In this document: positions 1-8,473 of the stretch, piece after piece
How positions within the stretch are numbered: the stretch's first letter is position 1
How the letters are laid out: the number at the start of each line of letters is the position of its first letter
From: Gemmatimonadota bacterium
GTDB lineage: Bacteria; Gemmatimonadota; Gemmatimonadetes; Gemmatimonadales; Gemmatimonadaceae
Assembly: GCA_003155795.1 (NCBI GenBank)
Contig: PMEM01000056.1
Span: forward strand, 608 to 38,641
Direction: 5' to 3'
DNA length: 38,034 bases
The notes under the pieces: generated by a model
Database searches by the model: none
Seen by the model: the letters and a program-made list of their open reading frames with translations, nothing else
Told to the model about the DNA's origin: nothing
Translations under genes and position numbers: made by a program

Positions 1-506
1 TGGCGGGTGTGACAATGGCGAGTCCCGTTTACGCACAGCGGTCGATTCATTTTGGTGTTGCCGCGGGTTCTTCGGTCCCAGTTGGCATCCTGGATAACGC
101 CTTCGGTGCGGGGCCGACTGGCCTGGCGACTATAAGCATGGGCCCGCCAGACGCTCCGATGGGGCTCCGACTCGACTATCAATACAGCGGGTTCAAGGGT
201 AAAACGAGCTCTGGTACTACGGCTGGCGACATGCACATAAACTCTGCCACCGCGAACCTCGTCGTTCCATTCCGGGTTGGTTATGTGAAGCCGTACGTGA
301 TCGGGGGGCTCGGCTACTATCCGCTCCGCCTTCCGGGCGCTGCAAAGCGCGAAAGTGACTGGGGGGCCAATGGCGGTGCCGGAATAAGCTTTGGACTCCC
401 TTTCGCTGGAACTGGAGCCTTTCTGGAGGTCCGGTACCACGACATCAATCGCTCCAACACCCAATCGTACCACTTCGTACCGATCACATTTGGCGTGTTG
501 TTCTAA
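1..506 (+). CDS. Outer-membrane beta-barrel protein, 5'-truncated by window edge
   Basis: The reading frame is open to the left edge. The first visible residues (AGVTMASPVYAQ) look like the end of a signal peptide with cleavage after Ala-Gln, so the true start lies outside the window and the GTG at 9 is probably internal. About 155 mature residues alternate polar and hydrophobic positions with many Gly and aromatics, typical of a small 8-strand OmpA/OmpW-like porin fold. The last strand ends FVPITFGVLF with a terminal Phe, the usual BAM recognition signal. The next gene is a clear paralogue: the segments PYVIGGLGYY and FVPITFGVLF match PYIIGGVGGF and FIPITFGVMF there. Transport or structural role is unknown. 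Confidence 0.8.
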   Translation, partial: AGVTMASPVYAQRSIHFGVAAGSSVPVGILDNAFGAGPTGLATISMGPPDAPMGLRLDYQYSGFKGKTSSGTTAGDMHINSATANLVVPFRVGYVKPYVIGGLGYYPLRLPGAAKRESDWGANGGAGISFGLPFAGTGAFLEVRYHDINRSNTQSYHFVPITFGVLF

Positions 507-585
507 GCGAAGACGTTTCTGGCGATTAACAGGAAACTTTTTTGTTCGTCATGACTACTACCAAGGCGAAGCACAATGTTGGACG

Positions 586-615
586 CGCGCCGAGGATCCG
601 AGGATCCGAGGCGCG
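586..615. repeat. Tandem 8-bp repeat inside a short hairpin, 5' of second barrel gene
   Basis: The unit GAGGATCC occurs twice in tandem from 592, followed by GAG. The block is flanked by CGCGCC (586-591) and GGCGCG (610-615), which can pair. It lies in the 146-nt gap between the two paralogous barrel genes, about 40 nt before the second start. It could be a weak terminator of the first gene or a 5'-UTR structure of the second; no T-run follows. Confidence 0.4.
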
Positions 616-652
616 TTTGGTTGGAACTACTTAACAAAAAACCGGAGCGTGT

Positions 653-1219
653 ATGTCAATGTTCTCAAAAATTGTCGCAATTGCAGCAATCACAGCGTCC
701 AGTGCCGCTCTCGCTGGCGCGCAGGGCGTAACAAGTGCCACGAAGCCGTTCTCGCTTGGACTTTCGGGCGGCGCTTCGATACCGTCGGGCGATCTGTCTA
801 ACTATGTCAACACGGGATACAACGTTGGCGGACATGTTGCGCTTGGAACGCCAACGTTGCCGATCAGCTTCCGTGGAGACGTCAACTATGACAACTTCGG
901 AGCCAAGGGCTCAGGCAACAGCAACGTGCATATATGGTCGTACACAGCCAACGCAGTGTACGAGGTACCGACGGCAACCGGGATTCGCCCGTACATCATC
1001 GGCGGCGTTGGTGGCTTCACTCCGGGTTCCAGCACGACTGCTGGTGGCACGACCTACTCCGCGAGCGGAAGCACTGAGTTCGGCTTCGACGTGGGCGGTG
1101 GTCTGACGATTCCGCTTTCCGGGTTCAACGCATTTGTCGAAGCGCGATACAATCACTTCAATAACAACGGTGGCGGAAGCACTGCATTCATTCCGATCAC
1201 CTTCGGCGTGATGTTTTAA
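653..1219 (+). CDS. Outer-membrane beta-barrel protein (paralogue of preceding gene)
   Basis: 188 residues. A Sec signal peptide covers about residues 1-23 (hydrophobic core IVAIAAITASSAALAG, cleavage near AGAQ). The rest is Gly/Ser/Asn-rich with alternating beta-strand periodicity and ends FIPITFGVMF with a C-terminal Phe, consistent with a small 8-strand outer-membrane barrel. A GGAG at 644-647 lies 5 nt before the ATG at 653; an in-frame ATG at 659 is also possible. The gene is a tandem duplicate of the upstream gene, sharing the IIGG/VIGG turn and the terminal strand, and is followed at once by a strong terminator. Substrate is unknown. Confidence 0.82.
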   Translation: MSMFSKIVAIAAITASSAALAGAQGVTSATKPFSLGLSGGASIPSGDLSNYVNTGYNVGGHVALGTPTLPISFRGDVNYDNFGAKGSGNSNVHIWSYTANAVYEVPTATGIRPYIIGGVGGFTPGSSTTAGGTTYSASGSTEFGFDVGGGLTIPLSGFNAFVEARYNHFNNNGGGSTAFIPITFGVMF

Positions 1220-1242
1220 ACTGCACCACGTATAGATACCGG

Positions 1243-1280
1243 ACATCCCCCAGTCAGCTTTGCTGGCTGGGGGATGTTTT
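1243..1280 (+). terminator. Rho-independent terminator after the barrel genes
   Basis: A 16-bp stem (1243-1258 with 1262-1277, one G-T wobble), a TTT loop and a following TTT run form a textbook intrinsic terminator 23 nt after the barrel stop codon. It sits against the 3' end of the convergent DUF190 gene (stop at 1280). The T-run favours plus-strand transcripts. Confidence 0.92.
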
Positions 1281-1693
1281 CAATCGTGCTTCTGCCAGTC
1301 GCCGGTGATATCAAGCCGAGCCTCATCCGGGAGGGTATGCACTGGAGCATCTTCGCGCTTGCCGCGATAGAGGATCACCTTCGCACGTTCGAGCGTGATA
1401 AGTCCAGCATCTATCATCTCATCTATTTCAGGAAGGATCGTCTCGATATTCTCCTGCGTCTCGACGCACTCGATCACGAGTGGAAGATCGAAAGAAAGCA
1501 GTTCCATGTGATCCGCCGACATGCGGCCGCTTGCGCCGAATCCCATGACGCCGCGGAACACCGTTGCTCCAGCGTATCCACGGTTACGAAGAAGGTTGAC
1601 AATCGCCTCATACAGCGGCTTGCCGTGATACCGATCCCGCTCACCGATGTGGATGCGCATGAGCACGCGCTCGCCCTTCAGGCCATGCAACAT
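1280..1693 (-). CDS. DUF190 family protein
   Basis: 137 residues matching the DUF190 pattern: KGERVLMRIHIGERDRYHGK near the N-terminus, then PLYEAIVNLLRNRGYAGATVFRG and a GFGASG turn. DUF190 proteins have a PII-like ferredoxin fold and are commonly encoded beside crcB. The start codon lies only 2 nt after the crcB stop, so the two are translationally coupled. The biochemical role is not established; a regulatory or accessory role in fluoride tolerance is inferred from linkage. Its stop abuts the terminator of the convergent barrel gene. Confidence 0.88.
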   Translation of the reverse strand: MLHGLKGERVLMRIHIGERDRYHGKPLYEAIVNLLRNRGYAGATVFRGVMGFGASGRMSADHMELLSFDLPLVIECVETQENIETILPEIDEMIDAGLITLERAKVILYRGKREDAPVHTLPDEARLDITGDWQKHD

Positions 1694-1695
1694 GA

Positions 1696-2091
1696 TTACG
1701 CTCGACTGCGGAAGGTAAGTGCCGACTGTGCAAGCGCGAAGCCAGCAAACGTAGCGATTATGGATACTACGACACTCAATACGACGTACGTGCCAGCTCG
1801 ACGGTACTGGCCGCCTTCAATCAACGTGGCTGTATCGTAGGAGAAGGTCGAGAAGGTTGTGAAACCTCCGCAGAATCCGGTTGTAAGAAAAATGCGAGTT
1901 TCCGGTGACATCTGCGTTCCACCGAGCGCTAGCCGAAGGATGAATCCAATCAGGAAGCTACCTGTGATGTTGATCAGCAACGTGCCCATCGGAAACGCGA
2001 GCCCAAACCGTTGCTGGATGGCAGCACCGACGACATAGCGGCTGACCCCGCCAAACGCACTCCCAACTGCGACGTAGAGCCAGATCAGCAT
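1696..2091 (-). CDS. crcB: CrcB/FluC fluoride channel
   Basis: 131 residues with four hydrophobic segments (about 3-22, 34-56, 66-86, 99-122). Family motifs are present: GGVSRY near residue 14, a conserved Asn before GSFLIGF in TM2, and GFCGGFTTFSTFS in TM3, which supplies the Phe and Thr/Ser of the fluoride path. FluC forms antiparallel dimers that let fluoride leave the cytoplasm. The gene lies 51 nt after argH and 2 nt before the DUF190 gene on the same strand, so argH-crcB-DUF190 may be one transcript. I could not recognise a fluoride riboswitch in the 51-nt gap. Confidence 0.93.
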   Translation of the reverse strand: MLIWLYVAVGSAFGGVSRYVVGAAIQQRFGLAFPMGTLLINITGSFLIGFILRLALGGTQMSPETRIFLTTGFCGGFTTFSTFSYDTATLIEGGQYRRAGTYVVLSVVVSIIATFAGFALAQSALTFRSRA

Positions 2092-2142
2092 AAATGATCA
2101 GCGATTAGGGTTAACGCAACTCGCCATTTACGGGCCTCGTTT

Positions 2143-3552
2143 TCAGGGGATGAGCTGCAGTTTGCGCACTGTATTGCCGAGCGCTGCGTGCGCTGCGGCA
2201 ATCTGTTCGTCGACTGCCTCGGGTCCCGTACCGCCAGTCACATTGCGGCGTGCAACCGACGCGTCCGCGGAAAGCCAGTCGAACACATCCTTTTCGAACG
2301 ACGAATGAGCCGCAGCGTAGACTGTGAACGGTATTTGGTTCATGTCGACGCCAGTCGTCTCGCTGTTTCGTACGAGCGTGCCGACCACACCATGCGCCTC
2401 GCGGAAGCTGACACCCTTTGACACAAGATAATCCGCAAGGTCGGTCGCCATCATTGTGGATGACAGCGCTGCGCGCATGCGCTTTGCATTGAACCGGAGT
2501 TCTGCGAGTGTGCCGGCGACTGCCGGAAGAACGAGAAGCATCGTATCCACAGAATCGAATAGCGGACGCTTGTCGTCCTGAAGGTCCTTGTTGTAGCCGC
2601 TTGGCAGGCTCTTGATCGTAGCAAGGATAGACGTGAGGTTCCCGAGCATTCTTCCTGCTGACCCGCGCGCGATCTCGAGTGCATCCGGATTGCGTTTCTG
2701 CGGCATCATGCTGGATCCCGTCGTAAACGTATCGCCGAAGGTGACGAATCCGAATTCGCTGGACCCATACAGGATGAGATCTTCGCTGAGGCGCGATAGG
2801 TGTACACCGAGCATGGTGCTTGCGTACAGCATGTCGGCGACGAAATCACGATCGCCCGTGGCATCGATGGAGTTCTGCGATAGCGTGCTGAAGCCGAGTT
2901 CAATCCGGATCTGATCGCGCGGAATCGCGAATGCGCAACCGGCGATGGCGCCGGAGCCGAGGGGAAGTGAAGACGCCGAGGCTGCCGCGTTGGCGACGCG
3001 GGCGCGATCGCGCTCGAGCTGCCAGAAATGACTGAGGATCCAGTGAGCAGCGGATACCGGCTGCGCGCGCTGCATGTGAGTGTACGCCGGAATCAACGTA
3101 GTGCGAAGTTGCTCAGCGTGATCCAGGATGACGTGTTGCAGATCGCGAATCACTGCATCAATTCGTGTTGCCGCGTCCATGGTCCACATTCTAGTGGCTG
3201 TGGCCACCTGATCGTTGCGTGATCGGCCAGTGTGGAGTCGTGACGCGGGAGCGCCGATCTCGGTGTGCAGCATGCGATCGATCATCGTGTGCACGTCTTC
3301 GTCGGATTCTTCTGGTTTCGCACCGCTCACGATCTTTTCTGCTACGGCATCGAGACCGCCGCGAATCTGATCGCGCTCTTCTTCGGTGAGTACACCAGCT
3401 TCAGCGAGTGCTGATGCCCATGCCTGCGACAGCTGTACGTCGAATGGCCAGAGTCGGAAATCGGTTCCGATCGAGCGGTTGAGTGCGTCGAGTGCGTGAG
3501 CAGTGGGCGCGGCGAAACGGCCACCCCAGAGTTTGTGGGAGTCAGCTGTCAT
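2143..3552 (-). CDS. argH: Argininosuccinate lyase
   Basis: 469 residues, normal length. It splits argininosuccinate into arginine and fumarate in the last step of arginine biosynthesis. The N-terminus KLWGGRF is characteristic. The fumarase/aspartase superfamily signature GSSMMPQKRNPD is intact and carries the flexible catalytic loop Ser; HTGRSRNDQ and the T-H-M-Q-RAQP segment are also conserved. The enzyme is a cytoplasmic homotetramer. argG, which makes its substrate, lies 6.7 kb away with argR. Here argH instead heads a run into crcB and DUF190. Confidence 0.97.
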   Translation of the reverse strand: MTADSHKLWGGRFAAPTAHALDALNRSIGTDFRLWPFDVQLSQAWASALAEAGVLTEEERDQIRGGLDAVAEKIVSGAKPEESDEDVHTMIDRMLHTEIGAPASRLHTGRSRNDQVATATRMWTMDAATRIDAVIRDLQHVILDHAEQLRTTLIPAYTHMQRAQPVSAAHWILSHFWQLERDRARVANAAASASSLPLGSGAIAGCAFAIPRDQIRIELGFSTLSQNSIDATGDRDFVADMLYASTMLGVHLSRLSEDLILYGSSEFGFVTFGDTFTTGSSMMPQKRNPDALEIARGSAGRMLGNLTSILATIKSLPSGYNKDLQDDKRPLFDSVDTMLLVLPAVAGTLAELRFNAKRMRAALSSTMMATDLADYLVSKGVSFREAHGVVGTLVRNSETTGVDMNQIPFTVYAAAHSSFEKDVFDWLSADASVARRNVTGGTGPEAVDEQIAAAHAALGNTVRKLQLIP

Positions 3553-3659
3553 TTGCGTAAGGTATAGCGGTGGGGATGCGGATGTTGGACAGGGATTTCA
3601 CCCTCTCCGGGCCACTCGCAGCACGGCGGGACGCGTGGGAGCAGCCGTCCCTAGCCAGG

Positions 3660-3720
3660 CATCAAGTATCTGCCATTTTGCCATAATTAAAGCTAAACGC
3701 AATAAACCCAATACTTTAGG
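3660..3720 (-). promoter_or_regulatory. AT-rich island upstream of argH, probable promoter region
   Basis: The 285-nt gap between the anti-sigma gene and argH (3553-3837) holds no gene. About 60 bases within it are clearly A/T-rich compared with their surroundings, where a promoter for argH would be expected. No strong -35/-10 pair or ARG box was recognised, so this rests on position and composition only. The remaining 3721-3837 shows nothing notable. Confidence 0.3.
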
Positions 3721-3837
3721 GCTTGGCGGCCTGGTTCAGAGCGTTCAGCCCCGCCGTCGAAATGAGACGCAACTACACCTCACTTGAAGCTCATCGAGTG
3801 TGGCCAGCGATGTGCGAAGTCCGTCCTCGACCGCAGG

Positions 3838-4626
3838 TTATCGCCGCAAATTCTGGAATGGCAGAATAATCTGGCCGTTGTGGTCGGCTGGTGTACGGGC
3901 GGTTACGTGGTTGCCAAGGTTCGAGTATACGGTTTTTCCCGCAATGCGGACGTATACCGTGTCCGAGCCCGAAAGTTGGGGGATGCCAACGACGAAGTTA
4001 AGCGAGTCGCCGGGTTGGTTGGAGACGATGATCGTGTTGTATCCCACCGTATAATTTGGCCCGTCGCCGGTGCCCGAGACGCTGATCTCCGCATTGGAAG
4101 CTGAAACTATGCGGACTACGCCAGATGACTGGTTGGAACGAAAGACCACGTCGACTCGTCCGTGGGGAAATATTTCGACGCCACGCTGTGACGCGGGCGA
4201 TTGCTCCGGGCTTTCGGCTTGGGCAGAAGGCTGGTCCGAAGAGAGTCCCGAAGCAACGGCAGCCACGTGAACCCATCGGCGCAGGACCGAGCTTGGTGTG
4301 AGCGCGGCCGCGGCGACGCTGGCTGTGAGGATGGACGCAGCAACCGCGCCACGTACAATGTGACGGAAGCGTGTACGACGCAACTGCGCTCTTGCCAGGC
4401 TTCTACTCGACACGACTCCTCTCACGAATTTGACTGCGTCCATATCCGGCTGCGTTACCGTCAGTAATTCCAGCAGCTGGCTGACTTCGAACTCTTGGGC
4501 TTTGGCGGTGGCTAGAGCGGCGCGGCATACACCGCATTTCACGATGTGCAACCGCACGCTTTCATCTACCGAGTCATTGGATTCCAGAATCGCGGACAGG
4601 TTTGCGTCCGTCAGATGTGGTGTCAC
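3838..4626 (-). CDS. Membrane anti-sigma factor with zinc-finger N-terminus and secreted beta-rich domain
   Basis: 262 residues. An N-terminal HX3CX2C motif (H27, C31, C34) marks the zinc-binding anti-sigma domain that binds ECF sigma factors in the cytoplasm. One transmembrane segment lies at about 91-110. It is followed by a Ser/Pro/Gln-rich linker and about 110 beta-rich residues (150-262) in the periplasm, which I cannot assign to a named sensor domain. Its ATG overlaps the sigma-factor stop by 4 nt, the usual sigma/anti-sigma coupling. It probably holds the sigma factor at the membrane until an envelope signal arrives. Confidence 0.82.
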   Translation of the reverse strand: MTPHLTDANLSAILESNDSVDESVRLHIVKCGVCRAALATAKAQEFEVSQLLELLTVTQPDMDAVKFVRGVVSSRSLARAQLRRTRFRHIVRGAVAASILTASVAAAALTPSSVLRRWVHVAAVASGLSSDQPSAQAESPEQSPASQRGVEIFPHGRVDVVFRSNQSSGVVRIVSASNAEISVSGTGDGPNYTVGYNTIIVSNQPGDSLNFVVGIPQLSGSDTVYVRIAGKTVYSNLGNHVTARTPADHNGQIILPFQNLRR

Positions 4627-5141
4627 TTGCGTGACCCAGCTGTTATGAACGCACTCTGGAAGGCGCGAGTTGCGCGCAGTAACAGGGTGCCCACACTCGC
4701 CTCTTGTATTCCAAGAATTCGTCCCAATTCGCGGTAGCTGTAGCCCTCGTGACGCAGCAAAAGAAGCTGGCGGTCGCGCAAGGGCAGCGTTGCGAGTACA
4801 GCTCGCACGCGGTCGCGAGTCTCGCTGGCGATAAGTTCGCTATCCGCGCTTGGCACCTCGACATGGCTCGACGGATCCGCTTGTTGACCAGTTGTTATGC
4901 GCGCGCGTCGCTTTCCAGTGCGCTCGGCGTCGCGATACAAGTTCGTACTCACGGTAATGAGCCACCCGGTCGGTTCATGTGGTACGCTCCCACGATCGTA
5001 CAATCTCACGAACGCCTCCTGTGCGAGGTCCGACGCCAGATCAGAGTCTCCGCACAAGCGATAGAGATAGCGAAAAAGTGACGCGAAATTCTGACCAAAG
5101 AGTTGACTTACCGCGTCTTCGAATGGCAGTTCAGGACCCAT
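4623..5141 (-). CDS. ECF-type RNA polymerase sigma factor
   Basis: 172 residues, normal ECF size. Region 2 contains DSDLASDLAQEAFVRLYDR (about 33-51), the -10-recognition and core-binding helix. Region 4 contains LPLRDRQLLLLRHEGYSYRELGRILGI followed by the recognition helix around EASVGTLLLRATRAF. It lies 72 nt after the TonB-receptor-like gene and overlaps the anti-sigma gene by 4 nt. Target promoters cannot be deduced from the window; autoregulation and control of the receptor-like gene are plausible. Confidence 0.92.
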   Translation of the reverse strand: MGPELPFEDAVSQLFGQNFASLFRYLYRLCGDSDLASDLAQEAFVRLYDRGSVPHEPTGWLITVSTNLYRDAERTGKRRARITTGQQADPSSHVEVPSADSELIASETRDRVRAVLATLPLRDRQLLLLRHEGYSYRELGRILGIQEASVGTLLLRATRAFQSAFITAGSRK

Positions 5142-5213
5142 GACTTCCGGCGCGGGTTACGTAAGTAGAACGTGCGTGCGGCTGCGTTCGTGACAGTTCG
5201 CACGCGAATCGGA

Positions 5214-7685
5214 TCACTGGCGCCAGCTAATTCCGATCATCAGTGATCGAGGCGTCAGAGCGAAGAGATGCTGTATGCGCTCGTCACCTGATTGCAGTGG
5301 AACCACGTTCGATCGGTCGAAAATGTTCGCCAGCTCGGCGGTAAGAACGAATCGGCCTGTCCCGGCAGCGCGCCATTCGTGGCTGAGCGCGAGGTCGACT
5401 CGCATGTATGCCGGGAGCGGGCTGGAGGTCCACCCAGTGGCGCCGAGTAGTCGTGATTCGGGTGACGCGCCTACGTCTGGTATGTTCGCCTCGGATCCAT
5501 CAGCATCTGCGGGGTTTCCGGTCGCAAGGAGGGAGGATCCAAAGGAGCCGAACAGTCTCAAAGTGGTTGTCGGCAGCGCGCGCCATTCGACTGCAGTCGA
5601 GACAGTCTGGGCCAGCTGATGAGCCGGAAAGTACGAGGCAGATTGCTGCGTCAAGATCGCCCTTTGAGAGCCGTACGTCAGGTGAAGTCTGACATTCCTT
5701 AATGTCGATTGAGCAGTGCCCCCGAGGCCAAGCATCCGACCGTCGAGAATATTGAAAGTGCCTCCCGGAGCGAGAGGCATTCTCGCCGGATTGGTCACGA
5801 GCAGGCCGTTGAATTTGCGCTCGTACGCATCGAGGGTAAGCCTCGTGTTGGAGCCGAGGTTTTTGCTGAGGTCGCCCATGAAAGTTCGAGCTGCAGCAAC
5901 AGGCACACCCGCGGAGCCGGCGGCGATCGGGAGGCTTACCGGCATTAGCGCGGTCGGTGCAAGGCTGAAATCCCGGAGCGCCTGAACGAACTGATGTGTA
6001 CCTGCGTAGCCCGCAGTCACCGACACACCCTTTCCAATCTCAACCGACGCTGAGAGTCTAGGCTCGACGTATGGAGCACGACGTGACAGAGAGGTTACGC
6101 GGGCTCCGGATGTCGCGAACCAACGTCCACCTACGCTTCCCCAGTGACGCTCGGCGTAAGCAGAGAAAACTGCAGGATCTGACGTTGCCTCGTGTTGAGA
6201 GAAGCTGCGAAGCATGCGATCAGTCCCCAATATGGTCGGATTGCTGTTTCCAAGGCTGTCACCTGAAGCCACAGCCAGGCTATAAGATGTGTGAATTTTT
6301 TCGATTGACACTCCGACCGCAACCGATGCCAGGTCGAGATCACTCGCAAAGCCTATGTTTCTAGCGCGATTCGCCATGGCCGCAGCACCGGTTGGCGAAC
6401 CAGGGTTCGCACTGGTCGCGAATGCGGCGTCCCATGCGCGTGTTACCAGTTTGTGGGAGCGTGACAACCGCTGCGTCCAGACCCCACCAACAGTCTCCGA
6501 TTGCCACCGCGCGTTGAGCATCTGATCGGGACTGGCTACCCGTGCCGTATCGCTCGTTGCGCCGACCGTCGCATCATCGATGTCCGCAGCGAGGCGGTCG
6601 CGGCTGCCGATTGCGACAAGCCGCAGATTGCTACTTCCGTGATGTAACGAGAGCGCCGTGACACCATCGGCCCACCGATCGGCTACGGAATTCGCCTCGC
6701 TTCCGGAGGATGTCATCCCGTCAGAATTTCGCCTGGCTGCTACAACGAGCTGCCCATCGACAGCACCAATGCGAATCCGATCAGCCCACCACCCGCGCAG
6801 CGTAGCTGGCCCGAGGCCCGCGCCGAACGATGGCTTGTCACGAGTGATTTCGCGAGTTTGGAGCTCTACCGTCTCAAAGAGTGCGTCTCCGTAGCGTGCA
6901 GACGCCGAGCCATCTGATACGCTAAGGCCGCTCACCACATCGGGATCTATTGCGGCCAGGACTCTGATACCATGTACCGCGTTCCACACTGGCAATCCGT
7001 CGACGAACACACGATCGGCCAGCGAACCTGTTGCTGCATCGACTGCAGTTCCGCCAAAGCCGTCTGCGCGCATCATCTCCTGTGGGTCGCTTGCCAACAA
7101 GCGGAAAGCATCTGGCTCGCCGGTCGTCTCCGGTGCGTCCTGGACATTGCCGGCCCACTGCCAGACACCTGGCATGTGATGTGGCACTGTGGCAGTCGGA
7201 TCGACAGGGTCTGGCATGGCGCACCGTACGAGCACAGGAGACAGTGTATCAGGCGCGACGTTCACGGACTTCGAAAGCACCACATCGACGCGCAGCTTTG
7301 CTTCATCGGGCACAATTACTCGAATCGTCAATGAATCCGCGCCGGCGCGGCTGATCTTGAGCGTGCTTATTCCCGCAGAAAGCCCGGAAAGCGTGTACGA
7401 GCCGAAGGTATCGGCGAATGTCGTGTCATGGGTCCCCACTGCTTCAATTCGTGCATGCGCGGCTGGAGCACCTGTCGGGAGGCTGACAGTACCATAGACA
7501 GTCCCGGTCGGAACTTTCGCGGTATGACGCGTGTCTGTGAGCGCTTGAGCTACAAGGCTGCGAGTGGATAACAGCCAACACCCTCCAACGCACAAGAACA
7601 GAATGCGCCTGACGACGGTGTGTTGCAACAACAAGCTGCGGGCGTACGTCGACGATCGTACGACGCTCTTTGTGTGTTGCGTCAC
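5214..7685 (-). CDS. TonB-dependent-receptor-like outer-membrane protein with N-terminal CarboxypepD-reg domain
   Basis: 823 residues. A basic N-terminus plus hydrophobic stretch (about 25-47, ending LVAQ) forms a signal peptide. Residues about 60-135 form a carboxypeptidase-regulatory-like beta-sandwich (GTVYGTVSLPTGAPAAHARI, then FGSYTLSGLSAG). A plug-like region follows (about 190-275, with VFVDGLPVWNAVHGIRVLAA and RYGDALFETVELQT). The remainder has the strand/turn pattern of a large beta-barrel with a late segment ELANIFDRSNV typical of these receptors. I see no clear TonB box and the last residue is Gln, not Phe. The predicted start is GTG at 7685. It precedes the sigma/anti-sigma pair, so it may sense or import their signal; the ligand is unknown. 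Confidence 0.78.
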   Translation of the reverse strand: MTQHTKSVVRSSTYARSLLLQHTVVRRILFLCVGGCWLLSTRSLVAQALTDTRHTAKVPTGTVYGTVSLPTGAPAAHARIEAVGTHDTTFADTFGSYTLSGLSAGISTLKISRAGADSLTIRVIVPDEAKLRVDVVLSKSVNVAPDTLSPVLVRCAMPDPVDPTATVPHHMPGVWQWAGNVQDAPETTGEPDAFRLLASDPQEMMRADGFGGTAVDAATGSLADRVFVDGLPVWNAVHGIRVLAAIDPDVVSGLSVSDGSASARYGDALFETVELQTREITRDKPSFGAGLGPATLRGWWADRIRIGAVDGQLVVAARRNSDGMTSSGSEANSVADRWADGVTALSLHHGSSNLRLVAIGSRDRLAADIDDATVGATSDTARVASPDQMLNARWQSETVGGVWTQRLSRSHKLVTRAWDAAFATSANPGSPTGAAAMANRARNIGFASDLDLASVAVGVSIEKIHTSYSLAVASGDSLGNSNPTILGTDRMLRSFSQHEATSDPAVFSAYAERHWGSVGGRWFATSGARVTSLSRRAPYVEPRLSASVEIGKGVSVTAGYAGTHQFVQALRDFSLAPTALMPVSLPIAAGSAGVPVAAARTFMGDLSKNLGSNTRLTLDAYERKFNGLLVTNPARMPLAPGGTFNILDGRMLGLGGTAQSTLRNVRLHLTYGSQRAILTQQSASYFPAHQLAQTVSTAVEWRALPTTTLRLFGSFGSSLLATGNPADADGSEANIPDVGASPESRLLGATGWTSSPLPAYMRVDLALSHEWRAAGTGRFVLTAELANIFDRSNVVPLQSGDERIQHLFALTPRSLMIGISWRQ

Positions 7686-7781
7686 AATATTGCCCGCTCG
7701 GACGTTCCTATTCTGATCACGGACACCTTGTCTCTTGCTTCCACTGGCTAAAAGCTAACACGGCCGCTTCCACAATCTCCC

Positions 7782-8447
7782 ATGATTCCCGCACTGATCT
7801 CTGTGATCCTCGCAGTCGCTCCTCCGCCGATGTTGGAGCCCCGGTATCCCGGCAGCCAAGCACGGGACTCGCTCTCTGTGCAAGATTCGTGGGATAACAC
7901 GTCCAGGATCCCCGTCGGCCCACGGGCGATTCCGTTCGGGTTGTCTCCGTCTACCGATCGAGGCGCGACGGAGTCCTTTTCCAGTGACACGACCGTCCGC
8001 CGCCCGCGTGCGATCGAATACAGCGACGCGTACTACACGCGGCTCACCATTCATCGAATCGCGAGTTACGCCGAGCTGCCGCTGTTCGGCGCTGAGTACG
8101 TGCTGGGTGAGCGGCTTCTTCACGATGAGCGAACTGGATTTCCGCCGTCATCGCTCAAGGCGGCGCACGCTGGCGTCGCTGGCGGTCTAGCCGTCCTATT
8201 TGGCGTAAACACAATAACCGGGGTGTGGAACCTTTGGGATTCGCGCCAGGACCCGTCGAACCGAACGCTGCGGATCATTCATTCCGTGGCGATGCTTGGC
8301 GCCGATGCCGGGTTCGCGGTCGCGGGCGCGACTGGCGGTAACGCGAAGAACAACCTGCAGGATGCGCGGCGGCATCGAGCCGTGTCGGTCGGATCGATGG
8401 CGCTCGCTACCGCCGGAACCGCGATTATGTGGCTGTTCGACAAATAA
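7782..8447 (+). CDS. Four-helix membrane protein with a His at the start of each helix; possible b561-like dihaem protein
   Basis: 221 residues; family not recognised. Residues 1-85 are hydrophilic and Pro-rich after a short hydrophobic start. Four predicted membrane helices follow, each opening with a His: TIHRIASY, AAHAGVAGG, IIHSVAML and HRAVSVGS. Because helices alternate direction, the helix 1 and 3 histidines lie near one membrane face and those of helices 2 and 4 near the other. That is the geometry expected for two bis-His b haems, as in cytochrome b561-type proteins. It is the first gene of a four-gene same-strand run ending in two Rieske proteins, which supports an electron-transfer role. 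Haem binding is inference. Confidence 0.6.
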   Translation: MIPALISVILAVAPPPMLEPRYPGSQARDSLSVQDSWDNTSRIPVGPRAIPFGLSPSTDRGATESFSSDTTVRRPRAIEYSDAYYTRLTIHRIASYAELPLFGAEYVLGERLLHDERTGFPPSSLKAAHAGVAGGLAVLFGVNTITGVWNLWDSRQDPSNRTLRIIHSVAMLGADAGFAVAGATGGNAKNNLQDARRHRAVSVGSMALATAGTAIMWLFDK

Positions 8448-8473
8448 CCAGTTTCCGACAACCGACTTCACAG

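Noticed and set aside
2092-2142. Possible fluoride riboswitch before crcB
   Set aside because: Only GCTGAT-like fragments match; the pseudoknot and paired elements of the crcB motif could not be built in 51 nt.
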